Shown here: in pieces, positions 63,905-64,000 of the stretch
Numbering within the stretch: position 1 is the stretch's first letter
How the letters are laid out: the number at the start of each line of letters is the position of its first letter
Source of the DNA: Arion vulgaris
Lineage: Eukaryota; Mollusca; Gastropoda; Stylommatophora; Arionidae
Direction of reading: 5' to 3'
Assembly (NCBI GenBank): GCA_020796225.1
Contig: CM036753.1
Span: forward strand, 558,001-622,000
Length of the DNA: 64,000 nucleotides
Notes under the pieces: model-generated
What the model was told of the DNA's origin: nothing
Databases searched by the model: none
The model's input: the letters and a program-made list of their open reading frames with translations, nothing else
Position numbers and translations under genes: made by a program

Positions 63905-64000
63905 CATCATCATCAAGGTGCGTGTCCTTAATAGGACGTTGCTCTCTTTGCAGCACATCTGAAATTCACTCTGTCTCTTGCCAGTTCACCCAATTCGTCG
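63905..64000. repeat. Possible dispersed repeat at window edge
   Basis: CATCATCATCATCAAGGTGC GTGTCCTTAATAGGACGTTG follows the LINE fragment and resembles sequence at 14330-14345 in reverse; cut by the window end. Confidence 0.4.

Overview
Kind of sequence. This is a eukaryotic, almost certainly animal, window. It has GT/AG-bounded exons, tRNA-derived SINE-like units, several LINE clades, a Penelope-like element and hAT, Tc1/mariner-type and piggyBac-type DNA transposons. The I-clade LINE with an RNase H domain (Nimbus-like) and the wording of the SINE and LINE tails suggest a mollusc or other lophotrochozoan, possibly a gastropod. That placement is an inference; no search was run. There are no bacterial operons, rRNA genes, CRISPR arrays or intact transposase genes.

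Main gene. Ten short exons can be read on the minus strand between 52329 and 11785. Each has a canonical acceptor and donor, and the exon phases join up throughout (2+1, 0, 0, 1+2, 1+2, 0, 0, 0, 2+1), provided one base is restored in exon 41591-41737. The joined reading resembles, from memory, CFAP54, a central-apparatus (C1d projection) protein of motile cilia and sperm flagella. About 1.3 kb of coding sequence is spread over 40.5 kb, and both ends of the gene lie outside what I can see.

Layout. 1-7160 is a 54-60 bp minisatellite beyond the last visible exon. 7-11 kb holds dead LINEs and small arrays. 11.8-52.3 kb is the exon and intron territory. Its introns are packed with minisatellites (units of 12 to 56 bp), SINE-like units, a hAT element with 8-bp target duplications (14928-16653), a piggyBac-like element (19900-20791), three related TTAA-flanked MITEs, a Tc1/mariner-superfamily element sitting cleanly inside a minisatellite (24025-26086) and a 3.6-kb I-clade LINE (29721-33337). 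52450-58978 is a 52-bp array of about 125 copies in the intron upstream of the first visible exon. 59-63.6 kb is a nest of insertions: a LINE interrupted by another LINE tail, abutting an I-clade LINE that is itself split by a 355-bp DNA element and a Penelope-like element.

How the parts relate. Apart from the CFAP54-like exons nothing looks like a functional host gene. The mobile elements are mostly broken by stops and frameshifts. Several insertion events can be reconstructed because target duplications or paralogous empty sites are present in the same window. Two minisatellites appear to have been born inside LINE copies. Most long open frames in this window are artefacts of tandem arrays whose unit length is a multiple of three.
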